DNA from: Ignavibacteria bacterium RIFOXYB12_FULL_35_14
Lineage (GTDB): Bacteria; Bacteroidota; Ignavibacteria; Ignavibacteriales; Ignavibacteriaceae
Direction of reading: 5' to 3'
DNA length: 64,000 nucleotides
NCBI GenBank assembly: GCA_001803045.1
Contig: MHAR01000014.1
Location: 1-64,000, forward strand
Position 1 is the stretch's first letter, and each line of letters begins with the position of its first letter. The notes below the pieces were generated by a model, which saw nothing but the letters and a program-made list of their open reading frames with translations, searched no databases and had not been told where the DNA came from. A program made the position numbers and the translations under genes. Below are positions 1-9,800 of this stretch, piece after piece.

Positions 1-73
1 CGGAGCTAAGTGGAGCGGGACTTAGAGCAGAATGTGTTATGAATCAATTTTATAAAAATATTTTTATAAAAAG

Positions 74-2427
74 TCAATTTTCACTTGAACCATTACAGTT
101 ATTAGTGATGTTACAATTACTAATTATTGGATTTGAGTTTGATGTATAAATACCGTAATAGGCATTTTTAATATCGCAGTATTGTAAATTTCCAGTTGAC
201 CCGGAATTAAATTGTATACCACCCCAATAACCTGTTGTTCCGCTTCTGTAAAATTTAATTTTATTTGAAGCGTTACCAGTTGCATTTAATATACCGTTTA
301 TAATTAAAGATTTTCCCGGTGCAAATTTTAGCGTTGCACCAGGGTTAATAATTAAGCTGGCACCCGGATTAACAGTAATATTCTGATTTATGGTATAAGT
401 ACAAGCACCACTAATTGTGAGTGTTGCACCGGATTCGACAGTCATTTCCCCTAAAAGAGTAACAGTTCCAGTTATGGTTTCATTGGTTTTTATCTTACCA
501 CCATATTTTACCACCGGTGCAACTTGATATAACTTTCCATCACCAGCTTGTAAGGTTTGATCTGGCAAAGTAACTTGAGCATTTTGTGGATACACACTGT
601 TATGTCTAAGGACTGATCTTCAACACTCCTAACTCTTAAGTTGTTATATCCAGAATTGTTGGTGATTAATAATTCAGCAGTTTTACTTGCCTCAGTATTA
701 AGATTCACCAATAAAAAATATTCATTATCCGAGTAAGTTTTATCATTTAATAAACCTGCATGCCAGTTATAATATGAGTCATTATCTTGGATTGTCAAAA
801 AATCCCATGTGATTATAGGATCGTATGGACTAGTTGATGGAGTTCTTTTTGCATACTGTCCCAGGTAATTAAGTTTAAGTAGTGTAGTACCTAAGATTCC
901 ATTTAAGCGGGAAGAGATACTGTCTCTAATTCCATAATACAAAGTAGTTGGGTTATAATTAGTATCAACTATAGCATCTAACAAAGTATCTACACCGAGA
1001 GTTTGAGAGTAATAATTCCAGAAAAAGATACCCTTAGCACCATGAGCTAAAGCTAAATTTACTGATGCTTTTAATTGCCAGATTGATGGTTTTATCCAAT
1101 AATTATACTTCTCCAGTGGAGGATCTGTACCAAATGCTTGTGCAACAAAGTACCAATCACCTATTCCAAAACTGTGCTCCCATGGCTGCTGCATCACAAC
1201 TCGTTGAAATTCAAGCATTTGGGAATCATCCTCCTCGTAATAAAAAGGATAATAATAGTACATCACCCTTGCTGGCTGCACTTGTTCAACAAATCTCTTT
1301 AGATCTATCTCATTATCTCTGTAGCCATGCCACTCTGGATAGTAGGTCGTAATTAAGCGGGGGAAACCATTCACATTTAATATTGAATCTACAATCCTAT
1401 AAGGATCAAAATTATCAATTGTCTGGGGTTCGTCCAAACCGTACCAATACTTCAAATTTGGCCACTGAGTTTGAGGGTAGTTTGCTGCGTAGGTTGAACA
1501 ATTATATGCAACCTCACCTCTAAACTCGGGTCTAAGATCTTTGCCAATTCGATCATCGTATACTTCAATATAATCGACGTATAGTTCACGGTTGCCGAGC
1601 CAGATTACATTAAATCTAACACCCTGCCTTCCATTATAAGTATCATCTCTTTCTGGAAATCCGTCACCTTCAGGACTGGCATGATTAGCTGGAAATGCAT
1701 AGGAACCTATTGTTTCAGGAATTGTGTAATCCAATACTTTATCTACATAATTGTTGCTTAATTCGTTTGCCTTAAATGTTTGTTCTTTCAAAACTGAATA
1801 ATTCCCATTGGGTGCATAGTACACTACTTGTAACTTGCATACATTAATATTTTCGGTCGTATTACCGTCAATCTTTAAACGAAATTTTACATTGTATGTA
1901 ATATCCCCACCCGAATATGGCCAAAATCGATGTTCTCTATTTTGATAGTAATCAGGTCCGGTAATTAGGTATTCTCCAATATGAGATGGTACGATTGCAC
2001 CGCTTTTCCAGCAATCATTACCAATGCCACCAAGCTCACCAAACTCATGTTTGATTCCAGGATAATTTGCTGAAAGTGGGACTGTATTCTCTTCAGCTTC
2101 CCATCTGCTGTAGTAACCTGAGGCATATTTTGCTATCTGATCAGTTTCATAATGTGTATTAAATCCTATCAAATTCGTATAGCGCTGAAGGTCAAGTCGA
2201 TTATCTTGTGTAATAAACTGAATAACTCCATTCACCCCCATAGCTTCTATTTGAGAATGATTTTGTGAAGGATAATGGTGATTAACATAATCATCCGGTC
2301 CTAAATTTGTGAAAACACCTACTGGAAATTCCTCAGCTTGTGGTTTTATGTCTGCAATGTTTAAGATGGTTATCACCATCGCATATTGCAAATAAAGTAA
2401 CCAATGTTCAAATATTTTTGGTAACAT
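74..2427 (-). pseudogene. Secreted glycoside-hydrolase-like protein with beta-helix tail, frameshifted
   Basis: The N-terminal part (2427 to about 600) has a hydrophobic leader and a region that reads like a TIM-barrel glycoside hydrolase: a GLDEP motif that could carry a catalytic acid, an FWNY strand, and many Trp/Tyr. I cannot assign a family. The reading frame breaks near 592-603 in a GTGTGT run. Past the break, another frame continues naturally (ITV/YPQNAQVTLPDQTLQ) into a right-handed beta-helix region rich in Asn/Gly/Ile rungs, which stops at 74. No T9SS C-terminal domain is found, so the 3' end is probably also lost or shifted. A strong AAGGAGG Shine-Dalgarno lies 8 nt before the ATG at 2427, unusual for this group. 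It may be a real pseudogene or an assembly/sequencing error. Confidence 0.6.
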
Positions 2428-2490
2428 ATCGTGCCTCCTTATTTGTTTAATGATATTTTATGCTTTTCAATTAAATGAGACTTTTTAAGA

Positions 2491-4266
2491 TCATTTTATA
2501 TACAACATTTTTCCGGAAGCAGAATAAATCGGAGTATTATCACTATTTCTCACATATAGCCGATATATGTAGATTCCGCTCGATAACCGGTAAGCATCTC
2601 TGCCAGAGGCAGATCCGCTTTCGGCGGAAAACACTTCTTCGTAATAACCGCTTTCTTTTGTTTCATTCGTTAATACTCTTATGATCTCTCCCTTAACATC
2701 ATACACTATCAGTTTTACGTAGCTTGTTCCTTTTATACGGTAGCCAATTCTTGTAGTCGAATTGAACGGATTTGGATAATTAGGATATAAATGATAATCC
2801 TCTGTTATAATAATTGGTTCATTTACATCGGATATTACAACTGTAATCTCTTCGCTCCCAGCAGATTCGTTCCCTTGACTGTCAACTGCAGTAATTTTGT
2901 AGTAAAGAATATTTTGCCGATTTGAAATGCTTTCTTCAAATACCGTATCGATTATTTCTGCAATCAGTTTGGTTGAGTCTATGACGAAACCTTTAGTAGT
3001 ATCACGGTAAACTCTATATCTAAAGAAATCTGCTTCTGTGTTCTTTTTCCAGCTGACAGAGACAAGACCTGAATCAATTGCAGAAATTATTCCTCGTGGT
3101 GAGTGTGGGGGTAAATCCAGATACTCATATAATTTTCCTAATGGTCCACCATAAGCACCGATATCACTTCTGCTTCCGTCTGCATCAAGTATTTGAGGAT
3201 CACCAGCATCAATCATTGGCGAATGCATTTGCAGATGAACATCACCGCTGTCTTCGCTTACTATCATAGGATCAACTGATAAATTTGTACTGTCAGGTAT
3301 AAATCCAATGTAAGGATCTGTCACATTCCACAAGTTGTTATACTTAAAATCAAAGGTGTTGTTTTGATAAACCGATGCACCGTGACTTGTATTCATAACT
3401 AAATTATTTATGACTTGATAATTTCCATATCGAAAATGAAAAGCTCCGTATGAATCAAGAATGTCATGTCCGAGTAATAAATTATTTCTAACATTTCCGT
3501 CTAATGTAAATGTATAACCTCTCAGAACATTATCTTCAGCTATAACAATATTGTTTGCGGTTAAGGGAGTTTTGACTATGACATCGAGACCGCTCGAATA
3601 TTGATAATTCAGATAAATTATATTATTTGTAATTGTTGGCTGGCAGCCGCTGAAATCAAAAATTCCCATAGACGATGGATAGAGAATTATATTGTTATCG
3701 ATTACTGGAAAGTAACCATAAGTAAAACAATCAAAGCTGATACTTAGATTGGTATTACTAAATTGGTTTTCCGAAATAGAAAAGTTAATGTTGGATAGCA
3801 ACATTCCAGTCGATGCATTTCGTATATGGTTTTGGGTAAATTTTGAGTTATTAGATAGTATATTTATTCCCAAGACTCCTGTTCCGTAAGCTGCATTTGA
3901 AACAATTACTTGAAAACCACAAAAATTACAACTATCCTTAAAAGTAATTGCATAAAAATCTGTTGGTGTTACCAATTCTTGGGTATCAATAATACAGCTA
4001 TCCATACCGCTACCAATTAGGGATAATCCAGGTATCATTACTATTTTTTCCTTGTACACACCGTTAGCTACATAAACAGTATCTCCACTTTGGCAAATGT
4101 TAATGCACTTCTGTATACTGTCGCTTGCGGTTATCCAACTCGTGTAGGGCGGTGAGCTGCTGCCGGTTTTGCTTACATAGCGTGTGGTCGCATTGGCTTC
4201 AAGTAAAAAGACGAAAGTAAAAAGTAAAAAGGAGAAAAGAATTTGGTTAGTGATTTGGGGTTTCAT
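2491..4266 (-). CDS. T9SS-sorted right-handed beta-helix surface protein
   Basis: About 591 residues. I start at the second in-frame ATG (4266) because an AAAGGAT ribosome site precedes it and it begins a clean signal peptide (MKPQITNQ..LLEANA); an ATG 24 nt upstream is possible. Order: signal peptide; Asn/Ile-rich right-handed parallel beta-helix repeats (about 30-360, the fold of pectate-lyase-like and adhesin proteins); a fibronectin-III-like domain (about 385-480); and a C-terminal T9SS type A sorting domain (YPNYPNPFNSTTRIGY ... SSGIYIYRLYV). The product should be exported across the outer membrane and anchored or released; its ligand is unknown. The sorting domain holds an extra stretch of about 10 residues encoded by palindromic micro-repeats (see 2600-2628). 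Confidence 0.8.
   Translation of the reverse strand: MKPQITNQILFSFLLFTFVFLLEANATTRYVSKTGSSSPPYTSWITASDSIQKCINICQSGDTVYVANGVYKEKIVMIPGLSLIGSGMDSCIIDTQELVTPTDFYAITFKDSCNFCGFQVIVSNAAYGTGVLGINILSNNSKFTQNHIRNASTGMLLSNINFSISENQFSNTNLSISFDCFTYGYFPVIDNNIILYPSSMGIFDFSGCQPTITNNIIYLNYQYSSGLDVIVKTPLTANNIVIAEDNVLRGYTFTLDGNVRNNLLLGHDILDSYGAFHFRYGNYQVINNLVMNTSHGASVYQNNTFDFKYNNLWNVTDPYIGFIPDSTNLSVDPMIVSEDSGDVHLQMHSPMIDAGDPQILDADGSRSDIGAYGGPLGKLYEYLDLPPHSPRGIISAIDSGLVSVSWKKNTEADFFRYRVYRDTTKGFVIDSTKLIAEIIDTVFEESISNRQNILYYKITAVDSQGNESAGSEEITVVISDVNEPIIITEDYHLYPNYPNPFNSTTRIGYRIKGTSYVKLIVYDVKGEIIRVLTNETKESGYYEEVFSAESGSASGRDAYRLSSGIYIYRLYVRNSDNTPIYSASGKMLYIK
2600..2628. repeat. Two palindromic micro-repeats inside a coding region
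   Basis: CTGCCAGAGGCAG (2600-2612) is followed at once by TCCGCTTTCGGCGGA (2614-2628). Both belong to a GCC-N-GGC palindrome family also seen at 23052-23070, 37053-37067, 38529-38542 and 41631-41688. Here they are translated in frame as extra residues (about SAESGSASGR) between conserved strands of a T9SS sorting domain. Confidence 0.75.
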
Positions 4267-4410
4267 TGACGGTATCCTTTCATTAAACATAGATTTGAAG
4301 TGTGCGGTAAGCAGGTAGGTAAATTAGGGAATTCAAAATAGTCATTTTCACACCCCACAATATTTTTCAAATCTGGAAGAAACTTAAAAAATAAAATAGA
4401 GAAAGGCAAT

Positions 4411-4440
4411 CGTAAAATAAAAAGCGGTCCTAAGACCGCT
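4411..4440 (-). terminator. Rho-independent terminator of the YCF48-like T9SS gene
   Basis: Perfect 7-bp stem AGCGGTC/GACCGCT (4423-4429 and 4434-4440) with a 4-nt loop. On the minus strand it is followed by TTTTTATTTTA. It lies 57 nt past the stop codon at 4497. Confidence 0.85.
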
Positions 4441-4496
4441 GGAATTCTGAAGCTTAATTTTATCTTTAACTTTAGTAAGGGAAAAGAGCTATCATT

Positions 4497-5831
4497 CTAT
4501 CGAACCAACATTATTTTTCTTGTCGCTGAATAATTTTCAGTCGTCAATTTGTAAAAGTATACACCGCTTGGAAGATTACTTGCATTAAAAGTTACTTTAT
4601 AATTTCCAGGTTCCTTCACTTCATCAAATAAAGTTTTTACCTCGTTGCCTAATACATCGTAAATCTTAAGCAGTACAAGTGAATTAATTTCTGTTCCTTG
4701 TGGTATTGAAAATTCAATAACGGTTGTTGGATTAAATGGATTTGGATAATTTTGTTTAAGCTCAAATCCCAATGACTTACCAAACACCTCTGTTTTAATA
4801 TCGGTTGGTGTTCGGCTGAAGAATTTATAAACAGTTCTTCCCATAGCATATCCAACAGAGTCGTTTAACATTCTAAATCTATTTACTCTGTAGCCAAAAC
4901 CGGCATCATGCCATGTTTCGCCGCCGTCGGTTGTTTCATAAGTAGTATAAGTGCTGTTTCCACCTGCCCATCCTAAAGTGTCGTTTGCAAATCCCATTCC
5001 CTGAACATAATATGCAAAATTCGTAAATTGTTTTTCAAACCATGTTTGTCCGCCATCAGTGGTTTTAATAAAATTAACCGGTGAACCAACGTTACGCTGC
5101 AATGAAACATATCCAACGTTCTTACTAGGGAAGCTAATCTTCCAGCACCATTCACCTAATTGAGAAGATGTGAAAACATTTGCCCATGTATTCCCGGCAT
5201 CTGATGTGTAAAGGATAATTCCATTTGAATTTTGATTTGGATTTCCATTACCTCCCACTATAAATCCGGTATCCGAAGAAGTAAAATAAATGTCCATCAA
5301 ATCAACAGCATACTGCTCCATATTTTCAGTTAACCAAGTTAATCCCTTATCTGTGCTTTTAAGAAAGTAGACGGGACCCCGAACTCTGCCGACACCATAG
5401 ATTACGGAATCATTAACGACACTAATTCCGCATACACCCCGTGGTTTTGTACCGATAAAATTGTTTATTGGGTTCCATGAAACGCCGCCGTTTGTTGTGC
5501 GGTAGATTAGGTTGGTGTCAGTTTGTCCACCAAATTCATCAGTACCAAGATTTCCGGCGATACCGTAAAGCGAATCGAAAAATCCTACGGATCTAAAATA
5601 AATTGTGCTTTTATCAAATTGCTTTATCCAGGTATCACCGCCATTAGTTGTTTTCCAAATTTGTCCGTTTCCATTTACAACCCAGCCGAGATTTTCATTT
5701 ATGAAATAACCGTCATCATGTCTTGGTCCGCTTGGTGCAGTTGGTACTTCCTGCCATGACGGTTGTGCAAATGACTTATTTAATAATTGAATCGTAATTA
5801 TAAAGCAAGCACAAAGAATTAAGTTTTTCAA
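4497..5831 (-). CDS. T9SS-sorted YCF48/BNR-type beta-propeller protein
   Basis: 444 residues. A signal peptide (to about residue 22, ..NKSFAQP) is followed by repeated blades with the signature IWKTTNGGDTW, YRTTNGGVSW, LKSTDKGLTW, LYTSDAGNTW, IKTTDGGQTW and YETTDGGETW (about residues 25-350), as in YCF48-like/sialidase-type propellers. The C-terminal 85 residues form a T9SS type A sorting domain (LKQNYPNPFNPTTVIEFSIP ... PSGVYFYKL ... KIMLVR). The start is TTG with GGAG eight nt upstream. Such proteins are abundant and poorly characterised in Ignavibacteria; a surface or extracellular location is the safe inference. It is transcribed divergently from ispH and closed by a hairpin at 4411-4440. 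Confidence 0.85.
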   Translation of the reverse strand: MKNLILCACFIITIQLLNKSFAQPSWQEVPTAPSGPRHDDGYFINENLGWVVNGNGQIWKTTNGGDTWIKQFDKSTIYFRSVGFFDSLYGIAGNLGTDEFGGQTDTNLIYRTTNGGVSWNPINNFIGTKPRGVCGISVVNDSVIYGVGRVRGPVYFLKSTDKGLTWLTENMEQYAVDLMDIYFTSSDTGFIVGGNGNPNQNSNGIILYTSDAGNTWANVFTSSQLGEWCWKISFPSKNVGYVSLQRNVGSPVNFIKTTDGGQTWFEKQFTNFAYYVQGMGFANDTLGWAGGNSTYTTYETTDGGETWHDAGFGYRVNRFRMLNDSVGYAMGRTVYKFFSRTPTDIKTEVFGKSLGFELKQNYPNPFNPTTVIEFSIPQGTEINSLVLLKIYDVLGNEVKTLFDEVKEPGNYKVTFNASNLPSGVYFYKLTTENYSATRKIMLVR

Positions 5832-6057
5832 ATTGTCTCCATCTTAAAAATAAAATAAACAAACTATCAAGTATCATTTGATAAGTCAGATCTCAATTAT
5901 TTGGAATAATTATATGAATTATATTTTCCTTAACCAAGTATATTTAATTATTCCGGTTATATTTTTCAGGCACGATTTATCTACCAACTTTGTTATGCAA
6001 AGAGGGATATTATTTCTTAAATTTCCATGCAAAATATATTATTAACAATTACAATTA

Positions 6058-7284
6058 ATGAAAAAATTTGATATTCCGGCATTTTATCGAAGCACCATTA
6101 TTTCTAGGATTAAGCAATTCAGAAATCTTAAAGATCCGAGGAAAAAAGATCTTAAGCCTATCGCTTTGGATTTTGGTCCCGTAAGATTTTTTATTCCCCG
6201 TCATTTTGGCTTTTGTTACGGAGTGGAAAATGCAATTGAGATTGCCTATAAAACTCTTGAGAACAACCCCGATAAAAGAATTTTTCTATTAAGTGAGATG
6301 ATTCATAATCCCGGGGTGAATGAAGATTTATTTAATCGCGGAGTAAAATTTTTAATGGATACATCTGGAAATAATTTGATTGATTGGAACGAACTAAAAA
6401 GAGATGACATTGTAATTATACCGGCTTTTGGAACGACTCTAGAAATTCAACAAAAACTAAATCAGATTGGTATTAATGCCTACCAGTTTAACACAACTTG
6501 TCCTTTTGTTGAGAAAGTTTGGAATCGTTCATCCCAGCTTGGAACGGAAGATTTTACGATTATTATTCATGGGAAGCATTATCATGAAGAAACGCGTGCA
6601 ACATTTTCGCATAGTAAAATTCATGGTCCATCACTGATTGTTAGAAACTTAGAAGAAGCAAAGTACCTTGCAGATGTAATCTTAGGTGAAAAAAGCAAAG
6701 AAAATTTTTATTCATATTTTGATGGAAAATATTCTGAGGGTTTCGATCCAGAAAAGGATTTGCAAAAAATTGGAGTTGTAAATCAAACCACAATGCTTGC
6801 TACCGAAACACAGGAAATAGCTGATCATCTAAAGTCGGTAATGCAAAAAAAGTATGGGATGCAAAATTTAAGTTCACATTTTGCCGATACAAAAGATACT
6901 CTTTGCTATGCAACTTATGATAATCAGGAGGCAACGTATGGATTACTAGAAAGTCCGGTAGATTTAGCAATTGTTGTGGGAGGGTATAATAGCTCGAACA
7001 CGAGCCACATCGTAGAACTGTGCGAAGCTAAGCTGCCAACTTATTTTATATCATCCGCCGATAAGATAATTTCAGTAAATTCAATAAAGCATTTTAATAT
7101 TCATTCCAAAAGCGAACACGTTACAAAGAATTTTATTCCGCGAAAAGATATGGTTAGTATTCTTCTTACCAGCGGAGCTTCCTGTCCCGATTCGGTTGTT
7201 GATCAGGTATTGAGCAAGGTACACTCTTTTTTTGAAAAGGTTAAGAGTATCGAGGAAGTTCTAAATGAAATCGTAAAGGATTAA
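6058..7284 (+). CDS. ispH: 4-hydroxy-3-methylbut-2-enyl diphosphate reductase
   Basis: Last enzyme of the MEP isoprenoid pathway: it reduces HMBPP to IPP and DMAPP with a [4Fe-4S] cluster. The three cluster cysteines are visible: Cys53 (FGFCYGVENAI), Cys148 (TTCPFVEKVW) and Cys376 (SGASCPDSVV). HYHEETRATFSH, GGYNSSNTSH and the NQTTMLATET segment are also typical. At 408 residues it is longer than the roughly 310-residue E. coli enzyme; the extra length is an N-terminal extension and internal insertions, a form I associate with Bacteroidota-type and other deep lineages. It stands alone on the plus strand, but dxr and ispG are in the same window, so the pathway is well represented. Confidence 0.95.
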   Translation: MKKFDIPAFYRSTIISRIKQFRNLKDPRKKDLKPIALDFGPVRFFIPRHFGFCYGVENAIEIAYKTLENNPDKRIFLLSEMIHNPGVNEDLFNRGVKFLMDTSGNNLIDWNELKRDDIVIIPAFGTTLEIQQKLNQIGINAYQFNTTCPFVEKVWNRSSQLGTEDFTIIIHGKHYHEETRATFSHSKIHGPSLIVRNLEEAKYLADVILGEKSKENFYSYFDGKYSEGFDPEKDLQKIGVVNQTTMLATETQEIADHLKSVMQKKYGMQNLSSHFADTKDTLCYATYDNQEATYGLLESPVDLAIVVGGYNSSNTSHIVELCEAKLPTYFISSADKIISVNSIKHFNIHSKSEHVTKNFIPRKDMVSILLTSGASCPDSVVDQVLSKVHSFFEKVKSIEEVLNEIVKD

Positions 7285-7465
7285 CTAATTTAAATATGAA
7301 GTAATTTCAGTTAAAAACATGAGTGATTTCCACTGTTTTGTCACTTTGTTCATAGCCATTTAATACGATATCGAAACGAATCCGAGCATCCTTAATTCAT
7401 TTGTTATTCAGAAGCGCATTCGGTAATTTTGGGCGCTTTAATTCAAAAATCAACAATATTTTAAT

Positions 7466-8443
7466 ATGCGAGCAGTTATTCCTGTAGCCGGAATTGGCAC
7501 TAGACTCAAACCTCATACATACACCACACCAAAGGTTTTACTTAATGTTGGTGGTAAACCAATGTTAGGTCATATTCTCGAGAAGCTTTTGGAAGAAAAA
7601 GTTTACAAGGCAACATTTGTAATTGGTCATTTAGGTGACCAGATAAAAGATTATGTAAAAAAGGAATATCCTTCCATAAAAGCTGATTTTATCGAACAAA
7701 AAAAAATGGATGGTCTTGGTCATGCAATTTATACTGCCATTCCAACGTTCGATGATAAGGAAATTTTTATCATTCTTGGTGATACTGTGTTTGATGTTTA
7801 TTTGAAAGATGTTTTCAAAGACAAGCAATCGGCATTGGGAGTTAAGAAAGTAGATGATCCAAGCCGTTTTGGTGTTGCCGTTTTGGAGAATGGTTACATA
7901 AACAAGTTAGTTGAAAAACCGACTACTCCAATTTCTAACTTAGCATTGGTTGGGCTTTATTACATTGCCAATTCAGATGCGTTGGTGAAAAGCTTGAATA
8001 ATCTTATCAAAAAAGATATTCGAACAAAAGGAGAACTTCAGCTAACAGATGCGCTTCAAATGATGCTCGATGATGGTGAAAAAATTAAAACGTTTGATGT
8101 TAATGGCTGGTACGATTGCGGTAAACCAGAGACCCTGTTATCAACAAATAGATTTTTACTTGATCAAAAAAGCGTAACTAAAAAGTTTGAAAATGTTGTA
8201 GTAAATCCACCAGTCTTTATTGCCGAAGACGCTAAGATTGAGAACTCGGTAATCGGTCCTTATGCAACAATTGATAAGGGCTGTATTATCAAAGAAAGCG
8301 TCATAAAAAATTCAATCGTCGGAACAAATTCGCAAGTAAGCAAAGCTATGCTTAACGGTTCAATAATTGGCAATAATACTATTGTTAAAGGTGCATTTAA
8401 AAAGTTAAATATTGGCGATTCAACAGAGATAGATTTTTATTAA
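7466..8443 (+). CDS. Sugar-phosphate nucleotidyltransferase
   Basis: 325 residues. The N-terminal Rossmann-like nucleotidyltransferase domain (1-225) shows the pyrophosphorylase signature AGIGTRLKPHTYTTPKVLL and GKPM; LGDTVFD carries the metal-binding Asp. The C-terminal 90 residues are left-handed beta-helix hexapeptide repeats (VFIAEDAKIENSVIGPYATI ...). It would make an NDP-sugar from a sugar 1-phosphate and NTP. The layout fits the glucose-1-phosphate thymidylyl-/uridylyl- or mannose-1-phosphate guanylyltransferase-like groups; the exact sugar and nucleotide cannot be read from sequence. It lies between ispH and metK with no obvious partner. Confidence 0.85.
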   Translation: MRAVIPVAGIGTRLKPHTYTTPKVLLNVGGKPMLGHILEKLLEEKVYKATFVIGHLGDQIKDYVKKEYPSIKADFIEQKKMDGLGHAIYTAIPTFDDKEIFIILGDTVFDVYLKDVFKDKQSALGVKKVDDPSRFGVAVLENGYINKLVEKPTTPISNLALVGLYYIANSDALVKSLNNLIKKDIRTKGELQLTDALQMMLDDGEKIKTFDVNGWYDCGKPETLLSTNRFLLDQKSVTKKFENVVVNPPVFIAEDAKIENSVIGPYATIDKGCIIKESVIKNSIVGTNSQVSKAMLNGSIIGNNTIVKGAFKKLNIGDSTEIDFY

Positions 8444-8480
8444 ATACATTTATCCGTGTGTGAATGAATTAAAATTTTTA

Positions 8481-8569
8481 GGACTAAAGTCCAAGTTTTT
8501 CGTAGTACTTACTAACCCCAGACTTAAGTCTGGGGTTAAAAGAAAATCAAAATGCTTCTGGCTTTAGCC
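8481..8569. repeat. Triple-palindrome dispersed element, copy 1
   Basis: Three separate perfect or near-perfect palindromes in fixed order: GGACTAAAGTCC (8481-8492), a 24-nt palindrome with half-site AACCCCAGACTT (8514-8537), and GGCTTTAGCC (8560-8569). The same trio, with a 21-nt first gap and similar second gap, recurs at 42366-42452. It fills the gap upstream of metK and could fold into three hairpins in RNA. Confidence 0.85.
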
Positions 8570-8625
8570 ACAATTTACTAACAGAAAAATTATTTTTATA
8601 AACTAATTAAGGTAGAAGATAAATC

Positions 8626-9768
8626 ATGTCCTTTCTTTTCACGTCCGAATCCGTTTCCGAAGGCCATCCCGATAAAATATGCGATGCTATTTCCGATAGT
8701 GTTCTTGATGCAATATTAGAAAAAGATCCGAAAGCAAGAGTGGCTTGCGAAACTTTTGTAACAACAGGATTAGTTCTTGTTGGCGGTGAAATTACAACGA
8801 AAGCTTATATCGAAGTCCCTGAAGTGGTAAGGGAAACTGTAAGAAGAATTGGTTACACAAGCGCTGATTATAAATTTGATGCTGATTCATGTTCAGTGTT
8901 GAATGCAATACACTCCCAGTCTCCTGATATTGCCATGGGAGTTGATACAGGCGGTGCAGGCGATCAAGGATTAATGTTCGGCTATGCTTGCGACCAAACT
9001 CCCGAACTAATGCCAATGCCCATTATGTATGCTCATAAGCTGGTAAAAAAATTAGCAGACATCAGAAAACGAAATAACGAATTGATGTCTTACCTTCGAC
9101 CTGATGCAAAATCTCAAGTTACAATTGAGTACGATGGTAAGAATAAACCAAAGCGTGTTGATACAGTTGTAGTATCAACCCAGCACGATGGCGATGCAAA
9201 ACAGAAGAGAATAAAAGAAGATGTAATCGAAAATGTAGTTAAAAAAATTATTCCCGCAGAATTTCTTGACAAGAAAACCAAATACTTTGTCAATCCAACC
9301 GGAAAATTTGAAATTGGCGGACCACATGGCGATAGCGGACTAACCGGCAGAAAAATTATAGTTGATACTTACGGCGGTTGGGCTCCTCACGGTGGCGGTG
9401 CATTTTCCGGAAAAGATCCTTCTAAAGTTGATAGAAGCGCTTCTTACGCAGCACGTCATATTGCAAAAAATATAGTTGCAGCTAAGTTGGCAACAGAATG
9501 TCTTGTTCAAATTGCTTATGCAATCGGTGTCGCTGAACCGGTTTCGGTTTACGTAAAGACTTATGGAACGGGAGTTATTCCTGATAAAGAAATTTCGAAA
9601 ATAATAAATAAAGAAATTGATTTAACTCCTAAAGGAATAATTTCCAGGTTAAATTTACTACGACCCATATACCGTAAAACATCAGCATATGGTCATTTTG
9701 GACGAAATGAAAAGGAGTTCAGTTGGGAACATTTAGACCTGGTTCCTTTGTTCAAGAAGTACGCATAA
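8626..9768 (+). CDS. metK: S-adenosylmethionine synthetase
   Basis: 380 residues, the usual family length. It converts methionine and ATP to SAM, PPi and Pi. Visible motifs: the N-terminal GHPDK ([16 protein letters not shown]), the [12 protein letters not shown] loop that contacts ATP/methionine, and the [16 protein letters not shown] phosphate-binding loop near the C-terminal third. It precedes ahcY by 32 nt in the same direction, so both steps of the activated methyl cycle are probably co-transcribed. I looked for a SAM riboswitch upstream; the gap instead contains the triple-palindrome repeat. Confidence 0.97.
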   Translation: MSFLFTSESVSEGHPDKICDAISDSVLDAILEKDPKARVACETFVTTGLVLVGGEITTKAYIEVPEVVRETVRRIGYTSADYKFDADSCSVLNAIHSQSPDIAMGVDTGGAGDQGLMFGYACDQTPELMPMPIMYAHKLVKKLADIRKRNNELMSYLRPDAKSQVTIEYDGKNKPKRVDTVVVSTQHDGDAKQKRIKEDVIENVVKKIIPAEFLDKKTKYFVNPTGKFEIGGPHGDSGLTGRKIIVDTYGGWAPHGGGAFSGKDPSKVDRSASYAARHIAKNIVAAKLATECLVQIAYAIGVAEPVSVYVKTYGTGVIPDKEISKIINKEIDLTPKGIISRLNLLRPIYRKTSAYGHFGRNEKEFSWEHLDLVPLFKKYA

Positions 9769-9800
9769 TAAATTTTAGTAATAAAGTGAGGTAAATTATA

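Noticed and set aside
508-595. Alternative C-terminal tail of the first protein in the shifted frame
   Set aside because: The tail after DITV in that frame is unlike a natural domain end, whereas the other frame continues as beta-helix; the tail is a frameshift product.
8444-8625. Possible SAM riboswitch upstream of metK
   Set aside because: The gap is explained by the triple-palindrome element, which also occurs between yebC and ruvC, genes unrelated to methionine. No SAM-I, SAM-II or SAH aptamer consensus was seen.
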